Below are positions 10,631 to 22,048 of a stretch of DNA of 53,268 nt, piece by piece. The stretch comes from Symbiodinium natans. Its lineage: Eukaryota; Sar; Dinophyceae; Suessiales; Symbiodiniaceae. Numbering within the stretch: the stretch's first letter is position 1; each line of letters starts with the position of its first letter. The DNA lies in assembly GCA_905221605.1 (NCBI GenBank), contig CAJNDS010002697.1, forward strand, positions 260,001 through 313,268, read 5' to 3'. The notes below the pieces were generated by a model. The model made no database searches and was not told the origin of the DNA. It saw only the letters and a list, made by a program, of their open reading frames with translations. Both the position numbers and the translations under genes were made by a program.

Positions 10631-10683
10631 ATCGAGACGCTGAACCCGTCCGAGGGACCGCAGCGCAGCAGCCGAACTCCTCT
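10631..10683 (+). CDS. Gene A exon: SPRY LNPSEG loop
   Basis: Encodes IETLNPSEGPQRSSRTPL, ending in phase 2. It follows the EVKV strand and precedes PRQLLRLGFS, the expected order in SPRY domains. Donor is GC (GCCAGG). The first four intron bases, GCCA, are repeated exactly as the first four bases of the next exon. The 5' border (CCGAG|A) is less certain. Confidence 0.8.
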
Positions 10684-11292
10684 GCCAGGTTCTCAGCTTC
10701 CATCTTGATGTACAGGTCTAGGGCCAAGGGCAACCCTCAACCGAACCCAGTAAACCCTAAGCCCTAAGCCCCAACACCAACGAGCGGCTCTATCGAGATG
10801 CGTGTGAGGTCAGTATTGCCAAAAGGACACCCCACACTCACGAAAGTGGAAAGCGAGTCCTAGACCCTCAAGCCTAAACCCTACGTAGGACATTGGCGTA
10901 AGTTATATCTCCCTTGTTGGGCCTAAGAGGATCTTGTCTAACAAAATTCAGACAGCTTCAGGCCCGAAACCCTGAATCCTAACACCTCCCAACGTCCACC
11001 CCAAGTATGTTGTACCAAGACACCCCCAAGACACCCCAGATGATGGTCTCGAACCCCCCCTCCCCCCCGCCTCCCAACACAAGCGACCTTGGGGCCATGA
11101 GTTGGAGAACTGCTTCGGGTAGGACGAGAATCTACTTATTATGTACGTTCAAGGGCTCAGGCCGTAGGTGCCGAGTCGTGAGAATCTAAGAAGCTACGGC
11201 TTATTCCCTTTATTTACGGTTAGAAAAGTTAAGGGCTATACACCTGCGGATCTTTTAGATAAGGAGCCTAGTTGCTTCCCCCAAAGCTGCAG
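10684..11292 (+). other. Intron of gene A with 4-bp border duplication
   Basis: Begins GCCAGG and ends GCTGCAG. The donor GCCA is repeated at 11293-11296. Sequence is mostly unique and has few telomere-like units compared with its neighbours. Confidence 0.7.
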
Positions 11293-11329
11293 GCCACGGC
11301 AGCTCCTCAGACTTGGGTTCTCCGCGCTG
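11293..11329 (+). CDS. Gene A exon: SPRY PRQLLRLGFS
   Basis: 37 nt between GCTGCAG|G and a GA donor (GACCTG). It encodes PRQLLRLGFSAL after completing the previous codon. P-R-x-x-L-R-L/V-G-F-S is the most diagnostic SPRY motif. It ends in phase 0, matching the next exon. Confidence 0.88.
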
Positions 11330-12017
11330 GACCTGTGGCTACTGATGAGGGTTTAGGGTTTAGGGTTTAGGGTTTAGGGTTTCGGGTTTAGGGTTTAGGG
11401 TTTAGGGTTTAGGGTTAGGGTTTAGGGTTTAGGGTTTAGGGTTCAGGGTTTAGGGTTTAGGGTTTACGGTGGGAGGGGGTGTTAGGGTGTAGGGTTCAGG
11501 ATGGAGTAGCCGGCGGAGGGGGGAGAGGGAGGGAATGTGGGGCCTGTTATGATGAAGTTCCTTGCGGAATGGGTGCTTGTTTAGAGCTATATAGCTTTCA
11601 AAATGGAATTGTTTCAGAGGAAGGGTTTAGGCCGTTTAGGCATTTGGAACAGTAGGCCTTGGGGGCAGGTATCTTGCCCTTAGATCCTCCGAGTTCTGGT
11701 CCTTCATATTTAGGGTACCCGGAAAGGGGACCAATATGTTTTAAGGCTTAGGGTCTAGCGTTGAGGGGTCACGACCACTGCCTCAACCCTCAGCCCTTAG
11801 CCCCTAAACCCTAAGGTTTACCCGAAACCCTAAACCCTAAACCCTAAACCCTAAGGTTTACCCTAAACCCTAAACCCTAAACCCTAAACCCTAAACCCAA
11901 AACCCAAAACCCTAAACCCTAAACCCCCCTAAACCCCCCTAAACCCTAAACCCGAAACCCGAAACCCTAACCCTAAACCCTAAACCTAAACCCTAAACCC
12001 TAAATCCTGGCCTCAAG
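11330..12017 (+). other. Intron of gene A with opposed telomere-like arrays
   Basis: TTTAGGG array at 11348-11470 and CCCTAAA array at 11815-12005 face each other within one intron. Unique sequence between. Starts GACCTG and ends CCTCAAG. Confidence 0.75.
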
Positions 12018-12072
12018 GACTCGCCCCTCCACCTCGGCGAGAATGACGCCAGCGTCAGCTTCGACTCGGAAG
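12018..12072 (+). CDS. Gene A exon: SPRY HLGENDASVSFDSEG
   Basis: 55 nt after CTCAAG, phase 0 in, one extra base out. It encodes DSPLHLGENDASVSFDSE plus the first base of Gly. L-G-x-x-x-x-S-V-x-F-D-S-E-G is the expected SPRY continuation of LGFS. Donor is GC (GCTGCA). The matching next exon is 16.6 kb downstream at 28689. Confidence 0.87.
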
Positions 12073-12295
12073 GCTGCAAGCGCTCAGCAACAAGAGGGCG
12101 CCTTTTACCCGCCTCCGTGTGGGGTTTAGGGTTTAGGGTTCAGGGTTCAGGGTTCAGGGGAGAAGCAACCCCAAACTCGGAACCCTGAACGTTGAAACCT
12201 TTACACCCTGTACCCTAAGACCTCAACCTGAAATCCTGAAGGCCTCAATCCTGAGCCCTACACCCTCTTGGGCCCCCCCTTCCCCCCAAAAAAAC

Positions 12296-12366
12296 AACAT
12301 ATGTATGTATACATATCTATATGTATATATATGTATATTGTATACACACATATATATATATATAAA
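12296..12366. repeat. TA/TG microsatellite
   Basis: AT-rich (TATG/TATA)n run. Similar runs occur at about 23405-23495 and 41545-41632. Confidence 0.9.
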
Positions 12367-12498
12367 TGCAACAGAGAAGCAAGACGTCAGAACAACTCGG
12401 AGGTTCAACTGGACTTGGCACTTATCATTCCAAGAACCTTACACGAACACCCAAAGCTGTGGACCAAAACCCTTCTCACCCCCAAGTCGCCCCAAGCA

Positions 12499-12560
12499 CC
12501 CCCCCCCCCCCCCCGTGGGTGGCTTAAATAGGGTTTATTTGGAAGCTGAGAGTCGTGTTT
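12499..12560 (+). repeat. C-tract plus conserved AAATAGGGTTTATTTGGAAGCTG boundary motif
   Basis: A C16 tract, then GTGGGTGGCTTAAATAGGG and TTTATTTGGAAGCTG. The same module occurs at 49745-49800, again immediately before the related satellite. Without the GTGGGTGG part it forms the ends of the inverted repeat at 26.8-28.2 kb. It looks like a terminus of a mobile element. Confidence 0.7.
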
Positions 12561-12579
12561 TTGTGTGGTAGATACAAAG

Positions 12580-15500
12580 GAAAGGGCATAAGAAAGTAGC
12601 GAAAGGAGCTCCTCAATTCCCTTCCTTATCTCCTATCCTTTTTTCTTTATTCATTGCAACAGGAGAATACAGGAAAAGGGCCTCCATTCCCCTCTTGTTC
12701 TTCCTTTCTTGTGTTTTTGTCATTTAAAGGGGAACAGGAGAAGAGAAGGGAAAGAGAAGGAGAGAGGAGAGATAAAAGGAACACAATTTTAATGGGAAGA
12801 GCCAAGAAAAGAATAGAAGAGAGATGAACAAAGAAGATGGAGAGACAAAACAAGGCGCAAAGAAGATGGCACTCTTCTTTATCTATCCTCTCTCCCTTCT
12901 CTCTCCCTTCCCTCTTTCTTTTCGAAACAGAAAAACTAAAAAGGAAGAACTTGAAAAGGAGAAGGGTAATGAAAAGAGCAGAAGAGACAGGCCGAAAAGA
13001 GGGATATGATGAAGTATGGGCAAGGTCCACGCGCAAGGAGTCACCCTCTGCTTACCCTTCCACTGCTTTATCATACAAGTTCCTTTCTTGTGTTTTATTA
13101 GTTAAAAGGTAACAGAAGGAGAGAAGGGCAAGGGAAGTGAGAGAGGAGAGACAACAAGGAGGCCATTTGAATTTTCTGGAGGGGTACTGAAAAGAAGAGA
13201 AGACACAAGAAACAAGGAGACGGATAGCACTCTTCTTTATCTATCATCTCTCCCTTCCTTGTCTCTCGCTTTTCCCTCTATAATTAAAACAAATAGGTGC
13301 CCTCTCCTCTTCAGGAAGCCCCCTTGCCCTTATTTTGCTAGCTTTCTGAAACAACAAGGGAAACAACACATAGAAAGAGAGGAAAGGGAATGAAACAATA
13401 GGCAGTGGAGCTCTTCAGTGTCTTTACCTATCTCTTTTCTTCTTTTTCTTTTTCATTCAATAAGGAAAAGAAGCTTCCTTTGGTGTGATTTTGAGATTTA
13501 AAAGAGAACAAGAGAAGAGAAGGGAGAGAGAAAGGAGAGAGGAGAGATCAAAAGGAAGCAATTTTCATGGGAAGAGCAATGAAAATCATGGAAGAGAAAT
13601 GAAGACAGGAGAGGGAGGTGCAAAATCAGGCAAAGAGAAGATGGTGCTCGTTTTCTTCTTTCCTCTCTTTCTTATCTTTCCCTTTCAAATAAAAACAAAA
13701 GGAAGAACAATGAACATGTAAAGGAACCCGTTTTCTTTTTCCGTTTGGGAACAAGGAAAAGAACAGAGGCGATAGGGCGAGAGGAGGGATTTGCTGCAGC
13801 ATGGGGAGGGTCTACGGACAAGGAGCCAACCCCGCTCGCTTTCCCCATCCATTGGAAAAGAAAGGAACATGGCCTCCATTCCCCTCTTGTTCTTCCTTTC
13901 TTGCGCTTTTGTCATTTAAAGGGGAACAGGAGAAGAGAAGGGAGAGAGAAGGAGAGAGGAGAGACAAAAGGATTGCATTGTTAATGGGAAGAGCAAAGAA
14001 AAGAATAGAAGAGAGATGAATAGAGAAGTGGGAGAGACAAAACAAGGCGCAGAGAAGATGGCACTCTTCTTTATCTATCCTCTCTCCCTTCTCTCTCCCT
14101 TCCCTCTTTCTTTTCGAAATAAGAAAACAAAAAGGAAGAACTATGAGAAGGAGAAGGGTAAGGAAAGGAACAGAAGAGATAGGCCGAGAGGAGGGGTATG
14201 ATGAAGTATGGACCGGTCCACGCGCCAGGAGTCACCCTCTGCTTACCCTTCCACTGCCTTATCACACAAGTTCCTTTCTTGTGGTTTATCAGTCAAAAGG
14301 AAACAGAAGGAGAGAAGGGAAAGAGAAGTGAGACGAGATAACAAGGATGCCATTTTGCTGGAAGCGCAACTGTATGTGGCCACAACAAGCAGGCCAGGGA
14401 GGCTCAGGCGGGGCAAGTCTCTCCCTAATTAGAAAAAATCAATCTTGCTATTCACAGGTAGGCGCCCTTCTTCCTCTTCAGGAAATCGCCTTTCCCTTAT
14501 TTTGCTTTTTGAAGCGAATAAGACAAACAACAGATAAGAAGAGAGGACAGGGAATGACTAGGTAAAGAGAGGAGCTCTTCAATTTCCTCCCTATCTCTTA
14601 AGTTACTTTTCCTTCTTGGGCGGGTGTCCTTTTTTCTTCCTTGAAGATGCAGAAAACTAGCAAAAAGGACACCCGATCGCCCATTTTCTTTTCAATTCCC
14701 TTCCTTATCTCCTATGCTCTTTTCCTTATTCATTGCAACAGGAGAATACAGGAAAAGGGCCTCCATTCCCCTCTTCTTCCTTTCTTGTGTTTTTGTCATT
14801 TAAAGGGGAACAGGAGAAGACAAGGGAAAGAGAAGGAGAGAGGAGAGATAAAAGGAACACAATTCTAATGGGAAGAGCCAAGAAAAGAATAGAAGAGAGA
14901 TGAACAAAGAAGATGGAGAGACAAAACAAGGCGCAAAGAAGATGGCACTCTTCTTTATCTATCCTCTCGCCCTTCTCTCTCCCTTCCCTCTTTCTTTTCG
15001 AAACAGAAAAACTAAATTGGAAGAACTTGAAAAGGAGAAGGGTAAGGAAAAGAGCAGAAGAGACAGGCCGAAAAGAGGAATATGATGAACTGAAAAGAAG
15101 AGAAGACACAAGAAACAAGGAGACGGATAGCACTCTTCTTTATCTATCATCTCTCCCTTCCTTGTCTCTCGCTTTCCCCTCTATAATTAAAAAAATAGGT
15201 GCCCTCTCTCCTCTTCAGGAAGCCCCCTTGCTCTTATTTTGCTAGCTTTCTGAAACGACAAGGAAACAACACATAGAAAGAGAGGAAAGGGAATGAAACA
15301 ATAGGCAGTGGAGCTCTTCAGTGTCTTTACCTATCTCTTTTCTTCTTTTTCTTTTTCATTCAATAAGGAAAAGAAGCTTCCTTTGGTGTGATTTTGAGAT
15401 TCAAAAGAGAACAAGAGAAGAGAAGGGAGAGAGAAAGGGGAGAGGAGAGATCAAAAGGAAGCAATTTTCATGGGAAGAGCAATGAAAATCATGGAAGAGA

Positions 15501-18500
15501 AATGAAGACAGGAGAGGGAGGTGCAAAATCAGGCAAAGAGAAGATGGTGCTCGTTTTCTTCTTTCCTCTCTTTCTTATCTTTCCCTTTCAAATAAAAACA
15601 AAAGGAAGAACAATGAACATGTAAAGGAACCCGTTTTCTTTTTCCGTTTGGGAACAAGGAAAAGAACAGAGGCGATAGGGCGAGAGGAGGGATTTGCTGC
15701 AGCATGGGGAGGGTCTACGGACAAGGAGCCAACCCCGCTCGCTTTCCCCATCCATTGGAAAAGAAAGGAGCATGGCCTCCATTCCCCTCTTGTTCTTCCT
15801 TTCTTGCGCTTTTGTCATTTAAAGGGGAACAGGAGAAGAGAAGGGAGAGAGAAGGAGAGAGGAGAGACAAAAGGATTGCATTGTTAATGGGAAGAGCAAA
15901 GAAAAGAATAGAAGAGAGATGAATAGAGAAGTGGGAGAGACAAAACAAGGCGCAGAGAAGATGGCACTCTTCTTTATCTATCCTCTCTCCCTTCTCTCTC
16001 CCTTCCCTCTTTCTTTTCGAAATAAGAAAACAAAAAGGAAGAACTATGAGAAGGAGAAGGGTAAGGAAAGGAACAGAAGAGATAGGCCGAGAGGAGGGGT
16101 ATGATGAAGTATGGACCGGTCCACGCGCCAGGAGTCACCCTCTGCTTACCCTTCCACTGCCTTATCACACAAGTTCCTTTCTTGTGGTTTATCAGTCAAA
16201 AGGAAACAGAAGGAGAGAAGGGAAAGAGAAGTGAGACGAGATAACAAGGATGCCATTTTGCTGGAAGCGCAACTGTATGTGGCCACAACAAGCAGGCCAG
16301 GGAGGCTCAGGCGGGGCAAGTCTCTCCCTAATTAGAAAAAATCAATCTTGCTATTCACAGGTAGGCGCCCTTCTTCCTCTTCAGGAAATCGCCTTTCCCT
16401 TATTTTGCTTTTTGAAGCGAATAAGACAAACAACAGATAAGAAGAGAGGACAGGGAATGACTAGGTAAAGAGAGGAGCTCTTCAATTTCCTCCCTATCTC
16501 TTAAGTTACTTTTCCTTCTTGGGCGGGTGTCCTTTTTTCTTCCTTGAAGATGCAGAAAACTAGCAAAAAGGACACCCGATCGCCCATTTTCTTTTCAATT
16601 CCCTTCCTTATCTCCTATGCTCTTTTCCTTATTCATTGCAACAGGAGAATACCGGAAAAGGGCCTCCATTCCCCTCTTCTTCCTTTCTTGTGTTTTTGTC
16701 ATTTAAAGGGGAACAGGAGAAGACAAGGGAAAGAGAAGGAGAGAGGAGAGATAAAAGGAACACAATTCTAATGGGAAGAGCCAAGAAAAGAATAGAAGAG
16801 AGATGAACAAAGAAGATGGAGAGACAAAACAAGGCGCAAAGAAGATGGCACTCTTCTTTATCTATCCTCTCGCCCTTCTCTCTCCCTTCCCTCTTTCTTT
16901 TCGAAACAGAAAAACTAAATTGGAAGAACTTGAAAAGGAGAAGGGTAAGGAAAAGAGCAGAAGAGACAGGCCGAAAAGAGGAATATGATGAACTGAAAAG
17001 AAGAGAAGACACAAGAAACAAGGAGACGGATAGCACTCTTCTTTATCTATCATCTCTCCCTTCCTTGTCTCTCGCTTTCCCCTCTATAATTAAAAAAATA
17101 GGTGCCCTCTCTCCTCTTCAGGAAGCCCCCTTGCTCTTATTTTGCTAGCTTTCTGAAACGACAAGGAAACAACACATAGAAAGAGAGGAAAGGGAATGAA
17201 ACAATAGGCAGTGGAGCTCTTCAGTGTCTTTACCTATCTCTTTTCTTATTTTTCTTTTTCATTCAATAAGGAAAAGAAGCTTCCTTTGGTGTGATTTTGA
17301 GATTCAAAAGAGAACAAGAGAAGAGAAGGGAGAGAGAAAGGGGAGAGGAGAGATCAAAAGGAAGCAATTTTCATGGGAAGAGCAATGAAAATCATGGAAG
17401 AGAAATGAAGACAGGAGAGGGAGGTGCAAAATCAGGCAAAGAGAAGATGGTGCTCGTTTTCTTCTTTCCTCTCTTTCTTATCTTTCCCTTTCAAATAAAA
17501 ACAAAAGGAAGAACAATGAACATGTAAAGGAACCCGTTTTCTTTTTCCATTTGGGAACAAGGAAAAGAACAGAGGCGATAGGGCGAGAGGAGGGATTTGC
17601 TGCAGCATGGGGAGGGTCTACGGACAAGGAGCCAACCCCGCTCGCTTTCCCCATCCATTGGAAAAGAAAGGAGCATGGCCTCCATTCCCCTCTTGTTCTT
17701 CCTTTCTTGCGCTTTTGTCATTTAAAGGGGAACAGGAGAAGAGAAGGGAGAGAGAAGGAGAGAGGAGAGACAAAAGGATTGCATTGTTAATGGGAAGAGC
17801 AAAGAAAAGAATAGAAGAGAGATGAATAGAGAAGTGGGAGAGACAAAACAAGGCGCAGAGAAGATGGCACTCTTCTTTATCTATCCTCTCTCCCTTCTCT
17901 CTCCCTTCCCTCTTTCTTTTCGAAATAAGAAAACAAAAAGGAAGAACTATGAGAAGGAGAAGGGTAAGGAAAGGAACAGAAGAGATAGGCCGAGAGGAGG
18001 GGTATGATGAAGTATGGACCGGTCCACGCGCCAGGAGTCACCCTCTGCTTACCCTTCCACTGCCTTATCACACAAGTTCCTTTCTTGTGGTTTATCAGTC
18101 AAAAGGAAACAGAAGGAGAGAAGGGAAAGAGAAGTGAGACGAGATAACAAGGATGCCATTTTGCTGGAAGCGCAACTGTATGTGGCCACAACAAGCAGGC
18201 CAGGGAGGCTCAGGCGGGGCAAGTCTCTCCCTAATTAGAAAAAATCAATCTTGCTATTCACAGGTAGGCGCCCTTCTTCCTCTTCAGGAAATCGCCTTTC
18301 CCTTATTTTGCTTTTTGAAGCGAATAAGACAAACAACAGATAAGAAGAGAGGACAGGGAATGACTAGGTAAAGAGAGGAGCTCTTCAATTTCCTCCCTAT
18401 CTCTTAAGTTACTTTTCCTTCTTGGGTGGGTGTCCTTTTTTCTTCCTTGAAGATGCAGAAAACTAGCAAAAAGGACACCCGATCGCCCATTTTCTTTTCA

Positions 18501-19318
18501 ATTCCCTTCCTTATCTCCTATGCTCTTTTCCTTATTCATTGCAACAGGAGAATACCGGAAAAGGGCCTCCATTCCCCTCTTCTTCCTTTCTTGTGTTTTT
18601 GTCATTTAAAGGGGAACAGGAGAAGACAAGGGAAAGAGAAGGAGAGAGGAGAGATAAAAGGAACACAATTCTAATGGGAAGAGCCAAGAAAAGAATAGAA
18701 GAGAGATGAACAAAGAAGATGGAGAGACAAAACAAGGCGCAAAGAAGATGGCACTCTTCTTTATCTATCCTCTCGCCCTTCTCTCTCCCTTCCCTCTTTC
18801 TTTTCGAAACAGAAAAACTAAATTGGAAGAACTTGAAAAGGAGAAGGGTAAGGAAAAGAGCAGAAGAGACAGGCCGAAAAGAGGAATATGATGAACTGAA
18901 AAGAAGAGAAGACACAAGAAACAAGGAGACGGATAGCACTCTTCTTTATCTATCATCTCTCCCTTCCTTGTCTCTCGCTTTCCCCTCTATAATTAAAAAA
19001 ATAGGTGCCCTCTCTCCTCTTCAGGAAGCCCCCTTGCTCTTATTTTGCTAGCTTTCTGAAACGACAAGGAAACAACACATAGAAAGAGAGGAAAGGGAAT
19101 GAAACAATAGGCAGTGGAGCTCTTCAGTGTCTTTACCTATCTCTTTTCTTCTTTTTCTTTTTCATTCAATAAGGAAAAGAAGCTTCCTTTGGTGTGATTT
19201 TGAGATTCAAAAGAGAACAAGAGAAGAGAAGGGAGAGAGAAAGGAGAGAGGAGAGATCAAAAGGAAGCAATTTTCATGGGAGAAGCAATGAAAATCATGG
19301 AGGAGAAATGAAGACAGG
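12580..19318. repeat. Purine/pyrimidine-biased satellite, 1903-bp higher-order unit
   Basis: Three near-identical units of 1903 bp (about 13187-15089, 15090-16992, 16993-18895), a truncated fourth unit (18896-19318), and a diverged partial unit before them (12647-13186). The leading partial unit has about 173 extra bases near 13010-13185. Each unit contains internal sub-repeats, for example two related GAGACAAAACAAGGCGCA segments about 1.0-1.2 kb apart. Copies differ by only a few single bases. Open frames of 60-135 codons on both strands recur every 1903 bp and change freely between sub-copies, so they are not genes. Confidence 0.95.
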
Positions 19319-20455
19319 AGACCGGGATCCCCTTGGCACCCTGCAAAAGTCCTGCAAATACCACACAAAACGGAAAAGGGTAGGAACAACATTTGCGGGT
19401 CAAAATTTGCCGGGATCCCCATGGCACCCTGCAAAAGTCCTGCAAATACCACACAAAACGGAAAAGGGTAGGAACAACATTTGCGGGTCAAAATTTGCCG
19501 GGATCCCCTTGGCACCCTGCAAAAGTCCTGCAAATGCCACACAAAACGGAAAAGGGTAGGAACAACATTTGCGGGTCAAAATTTGCCGGGATCCCCTTGG
19601 CACCCTGCAAAAGTCCTGCAAATGCCACACAAAACGGAAAGGGTAGGAACAACATTTGCGGGTCAAAATTTGCCGGGATCCCCTTGGCACCCTGCAAAAG
19701 TCCTGCAAATACCACACAAAACGGAAAAAGGTAGGAACAACATTTGCGGGTCAAAATTTGCCGGGATCCCCTTGGCACCCTGCAAAAGTCCTGCAAATAC
19801 CACACAAAACGAAAAAGGGTAGGAACAACATTTGCGGGTCAAAATTTGCCGGGACCCCCTTGGCACCCTGCAAAAGTCCTGCAAATGCCACACAAAACGG
19901 AAAAGGGTAGGAACAACATTTGCGGGTCAAAATTTGCCGGGATCCCCTTGGCACCCTGCAAAAGTCCTGCAAATGCCACACAAACCGGAATAGGGTAGGA
20001 ACAACATTTGCGGGTCAAAATTTGCCGGGATTCCCTTGGCACCCTGCAAAAGTCCTGCAAATACCACACAAAACGAAAAAGGGTAGGAACAACATTTGCG
20101 GGTCAAAATTTGCCGGGATCCCCTTGGCACCCTGCAAAAGTCCTGCAAATGCCACACAAAACGGAAAAGGGTAGGAACAACACTTGCGGGTCAAAATTTG
20201 CCGGGATCCCCTTGGCACCCTGCGAAAGTCCTGCAAATGCCACACAAATCGGAATAGTGTAGGAACAACATTTGCGGGTCAAAATTTGCCGGGATTCCCT
20301 TGGCACCCTGCAGAAGTCCTGCAAATACCACACAAAACGCAAAAGGGTAGGAACAACATTTGCGGGTCAAAATTTGCCGGGATCCCCTTGGCACCCTGCA
20401 AAAGTCCTGCAAATACCACACACAACGGAAAAGGGTAGGAACAACATTTGCGGGT
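19319..20455. repeat. 88-bp tandem satellite
   Basis: About 13 copies of an 88-bp unit containing GGGATCCCCTTGGCACCCTG and GGTAGGAACAACATTTGCGG. It interrupts the fourth 1903-bp unit cleanly at about 19319. Copies differ at a few positions (GGATCCCC/GGATTCCC/GGACCCCC). Two variants tend to alternate in the later copies (19910-20340), hinting at a dimeric higher-order unit. 88 is not a multiple of 3, so the shadow frames drift. Confidence 0.97.
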
Positions 20456-20473
20456 CGGGGTTGGGGGGTCAGG

Positions 20474-20700
20474 AATTAAATAATTTAAATAATTTAAATA
20501 GTTTAAATAATTTAAATAATTTAAATGCCCCAGGGGGGGCGTCCGGGCATTAAAATTATTTAAATTATTTAATTCCCCGGCTCGTACTTTAGTATTGGGG
20601 GGAGGCCCGCGCTCGTAATTCAGTATTGGGGGGAGGCCCGGGCTCGTAATTTAGTGTTGAGGGGGAGGCCCGGGCTCGTGATTTAGTATCGGGGAATTGA
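20474..20700. repeat. AATTTAAAT palindrome and 31-32-bp GCTCGTAATTTAG repeats before the gap
   Basis: 20474-20577 is an inverted repeat of (AATTTAAAT)n arms around a GC-rich loop. 20580-20695 has four 31-32-bp copies of GCTCGTAATTTAGTATTGGG-type sequence. The (TTTAAATAA)n arms resemble those at 26.9-28.1 kb. Confidence 0.85.
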
Positions 20701-20715
20701 AAAATTGATTTCATT

Positions 20716-20815
20716 NNNNNNNNNNNNNNNNNNNNNNNNNNNNNNNNNNNNNNNNNNNNNNNNNNNNNNNNNNNNNNNNNNNNNNNNNNNNNNNNNNNNN
20801 NNNNNNNNNNNNNNN
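20716..20815. other. Assembly gap of exactly 100 N
   Basis: A run of 100 N, the conventional length for a gap of unknown size. The left contig ends in a palindromic repeat. The right contig starts within an intron of gene B, so the 5' exons of gene B may be in the gap. Confidence 1.
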
Positions 20816-20885
20816 TCAAGGTTCCCTTATATAGGTAACCAACCCCCAAAAAAGGGTACCCTATTTACAGGAGATGGCTACCAAG
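20816..20885 (+). mobile_element. Right half of an introner-type intron of gene B
   Basis: AAGGTTCCCTTATATAGGTAACC, AAAAGGGTACCCTATTTACAG and GGCTACCAAG. This matches in order the right halves of introns 21857-22048 and 22111-22269. It ends precisely at the AG|G acceptor of the first visible methyltransferase exon. The left half is lost in the gap. Confidence 0.75.
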
Positions 20886-21180
20886 GAGGCGGTTGAAAAA
20901 GGCAAGGGGGGAGGTCTCCTGGTTGCGAATGACTACTCGCGTCCCCGCGCGGTGGTGGTGGCCCAGCGCTGCAGACGGCAAGGAAAGCAGAGCCTCCTGG
21001 TCACAAACTGCGATGGACGGAAGTTTCCCTCCCTTCGGCGCCGGAATGGCTACAAGATCAAGTTCCAGAAAGTCTTGGTTGATGCGCCCTGCTCTGGGGA
21101 TGGGACGCTGCGGAAGAATCCGGGAAACTGGCGGGCGTGGTGCGTGGGCGAAGCGCTGACCCTGCACACACTCCAGCTAG
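20886..21180 (+). CDS. Gene B exon 1 visible: NSUN2/Trm4-type tRNA m5C methyltransferase, SAM-binding and motif IV
   Basis: 295 nt, opening in phase 0 after CTACCAAG. It encodes the second half of the Rossmann methyltransferase fold of an NSUN2/Trm4-like RNA (cytosine-5-)methyltransferase, which places m5C in tRNAs using S-adenosylmethionine. Seen directly: GGLLVANDYSRPRA (ligand-binding strand with conserved AND), then VLVDAPCSGDGTLRKN, the motif IV signature whose PC cysteine is needed for product release, then W and ALTLHTLQL. The DGT-x-RK extension distinguishes the NSUN2/Trm4 branch from other NOL1/NOP2/Sun proteins. Exons upstream (PUA-like N-terminus, SAM motif I) are not in the window. 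Donor GC (GCCCGG). Confidence 0.92.
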
Positions 21181-21437
21181 GCCCGGGGAGGTTTAGGGTT
21201 TAGGGTTTAGGGTTTAGGGTTTAGGGTTTACGGTTTAGAGTTTAGGGTTTAGGGTTTGTGGAGAATAAGGTCCCCTTACAGTAACTCTCCGGCCCAGAGA
21301 AGTCTAGGCCCTTATTCCCTTTTTCCGGGGTTCAGGTGTGAAAAGGGTCCAGGTTCCCCTTTAAAAGCCCCCGAAAAGGGGCACCCTGTGTATTCCTAGG
21401 AATTCCTCTTGGGTGAAAGATTTTTGGCAACCCGCAG
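21181..21437 (+). other. Intron of gene B (GC donor) with TTTAGGG array
   Basis: Begins GCCCGG and ends CCCGCAG. Contains a TTTAGGG array (21190-21260) and AAGGTCCCCTTACAGTAAC, related to the introner right half. Donor GCCC and the following exon GCCT match in three of four bases. Confidence 0.8.
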
Positions 21438-21511
21438 GCCTGCTTCGCCGAGGCTTCGAATGCCTCGAAGCAGGCGGGCGCCTCGTCTACTCCACCTGCT
21501 CGTTGAACCCA
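21438..21511 (+). CDS. Gene B exon: motif VI with catalytic cysteine
   Basis: 74 nt. After completing a Gly codon it encodes LLRRGFECLEAGGRLVYSTC and then SLNP. The TC in Y-S-T-C-S is motif VI, carrying the nucleophilic cysteine of RNA m5C methyltransferases. The exon ends after Pro at a GC donor (GCACCT). The next exon supplies the conserved V-E-D-E-A that must follow. Confidence 0.93.
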
Positions 21512-21787
21512 GCACCTTGGGAACCAAAATAGACCTTGAAATTGGGCTACTATCATGCTACTCGTACCTCAAAATTGGGAGCACATACCCTACACTATAG
21601 AACCCCATTTGGGTTCGTGTGTGGTTGTTTGTTTCTGCATGCGACAACCTGAAACCCGAAACCCTAAACCCTAAACCCTAAGCCCTAAGCCCTAAACCCT
21701 AAACCCCAAACCCTAAACCCTAAACCCTAAACCCTAAACCCTAAACCCTAAACACAACATAAACCTCTTGATCCTACAGTCTCCAAG
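21512..21787 (+). other. Intron of gene B (GC donor) with CCCTAAA array
   Basis: Begins GCACCTTGG and ends CTCCAAG. After removing four bases at the left, CTTGG matches the reverse complement of the right end CCAAG, a 5-bp terminal inverted repeat. CCCTAAA array at 21657-21752. Confidence 0.82.
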
Positions 21788-21856
21788 GTAGAGGATGAGG
21801 CCGTCGTCGCCGCGCTGCTGAGCGAATTCCCGAGTGCAGCTGTCGAGTCATGGGCT
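21788..21856 (+). CDS. Gene B exon: VEDEAVV segment
   Basis: 69 nt, exactly 23 codons, phase 0 to 0, beginning VEDEAVVAALLSEFP. It continues the motif VI strand as in all NSUN2-type enzymes (N-P-x-E-D-E-A-V-V). It must be joined to 21511. A contiguous reading gives a stop within 10 codons of the donor. Confidence 0.92.
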
Positions 21857-22048
21857 GCGGCTTCGTAGCCCAGTGGTACTTTTTTTGGGTTTAGGGTTTA
21901 GGGTTTGGGGTTTAGGGTTTAGGGTTTAAGGTTTGGGGTTTGGGGTTTAGGGTTTAGAGTTTAGGGTTTAGGGTTTAGGGTTCCCTTATACAGTAAACAA
22001 CCCCAAGAAAGGGTACCCCTATTTTAACATGGTTGCTGGGCTACCAAG
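21857..22048 (+). mobile_element. Introner element forming an intron of gene B (4-bp TSD GCGG)
   Basis: 192-bp intron. Donor GCGG (21857-21860) is duplicated exactly at the start of the next exon (22049-22052). Inside the duplication the ends are inverted repeats: CTTCGTAGCCCAGTGG at the left, and TTGCTGGGCTACCAAG at the right. The body holds a T tract, a TTTAGGG array and the GTTCCCTTATA/AAAGGGTACCCC block. The duplication supplies both the non-canonical GC donor and the AG|G acceptor, so splicing restores the pre-insertion frame (AEGPE). Confidence 0.88.

Noticed and set aside
12647-19051. Many 60-135-codon open frames on both strands in the purine-rich region
   Set aside because: They repeat every 1903 bp with the satellite, overlap each other on both strands, consist of Lys/Arg/Glu or Leu/Ser/Phe runs and have no domain. 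They are translations of a satellite.
19194-20553. Overlapping frames of 76-121 codons with KICRDPLGTLQKSCK-like repeats
   Set aside because: Produced by the 88-bp tandem unit. The frame shifts by one base each copy, so every strand and frame shows a piece.
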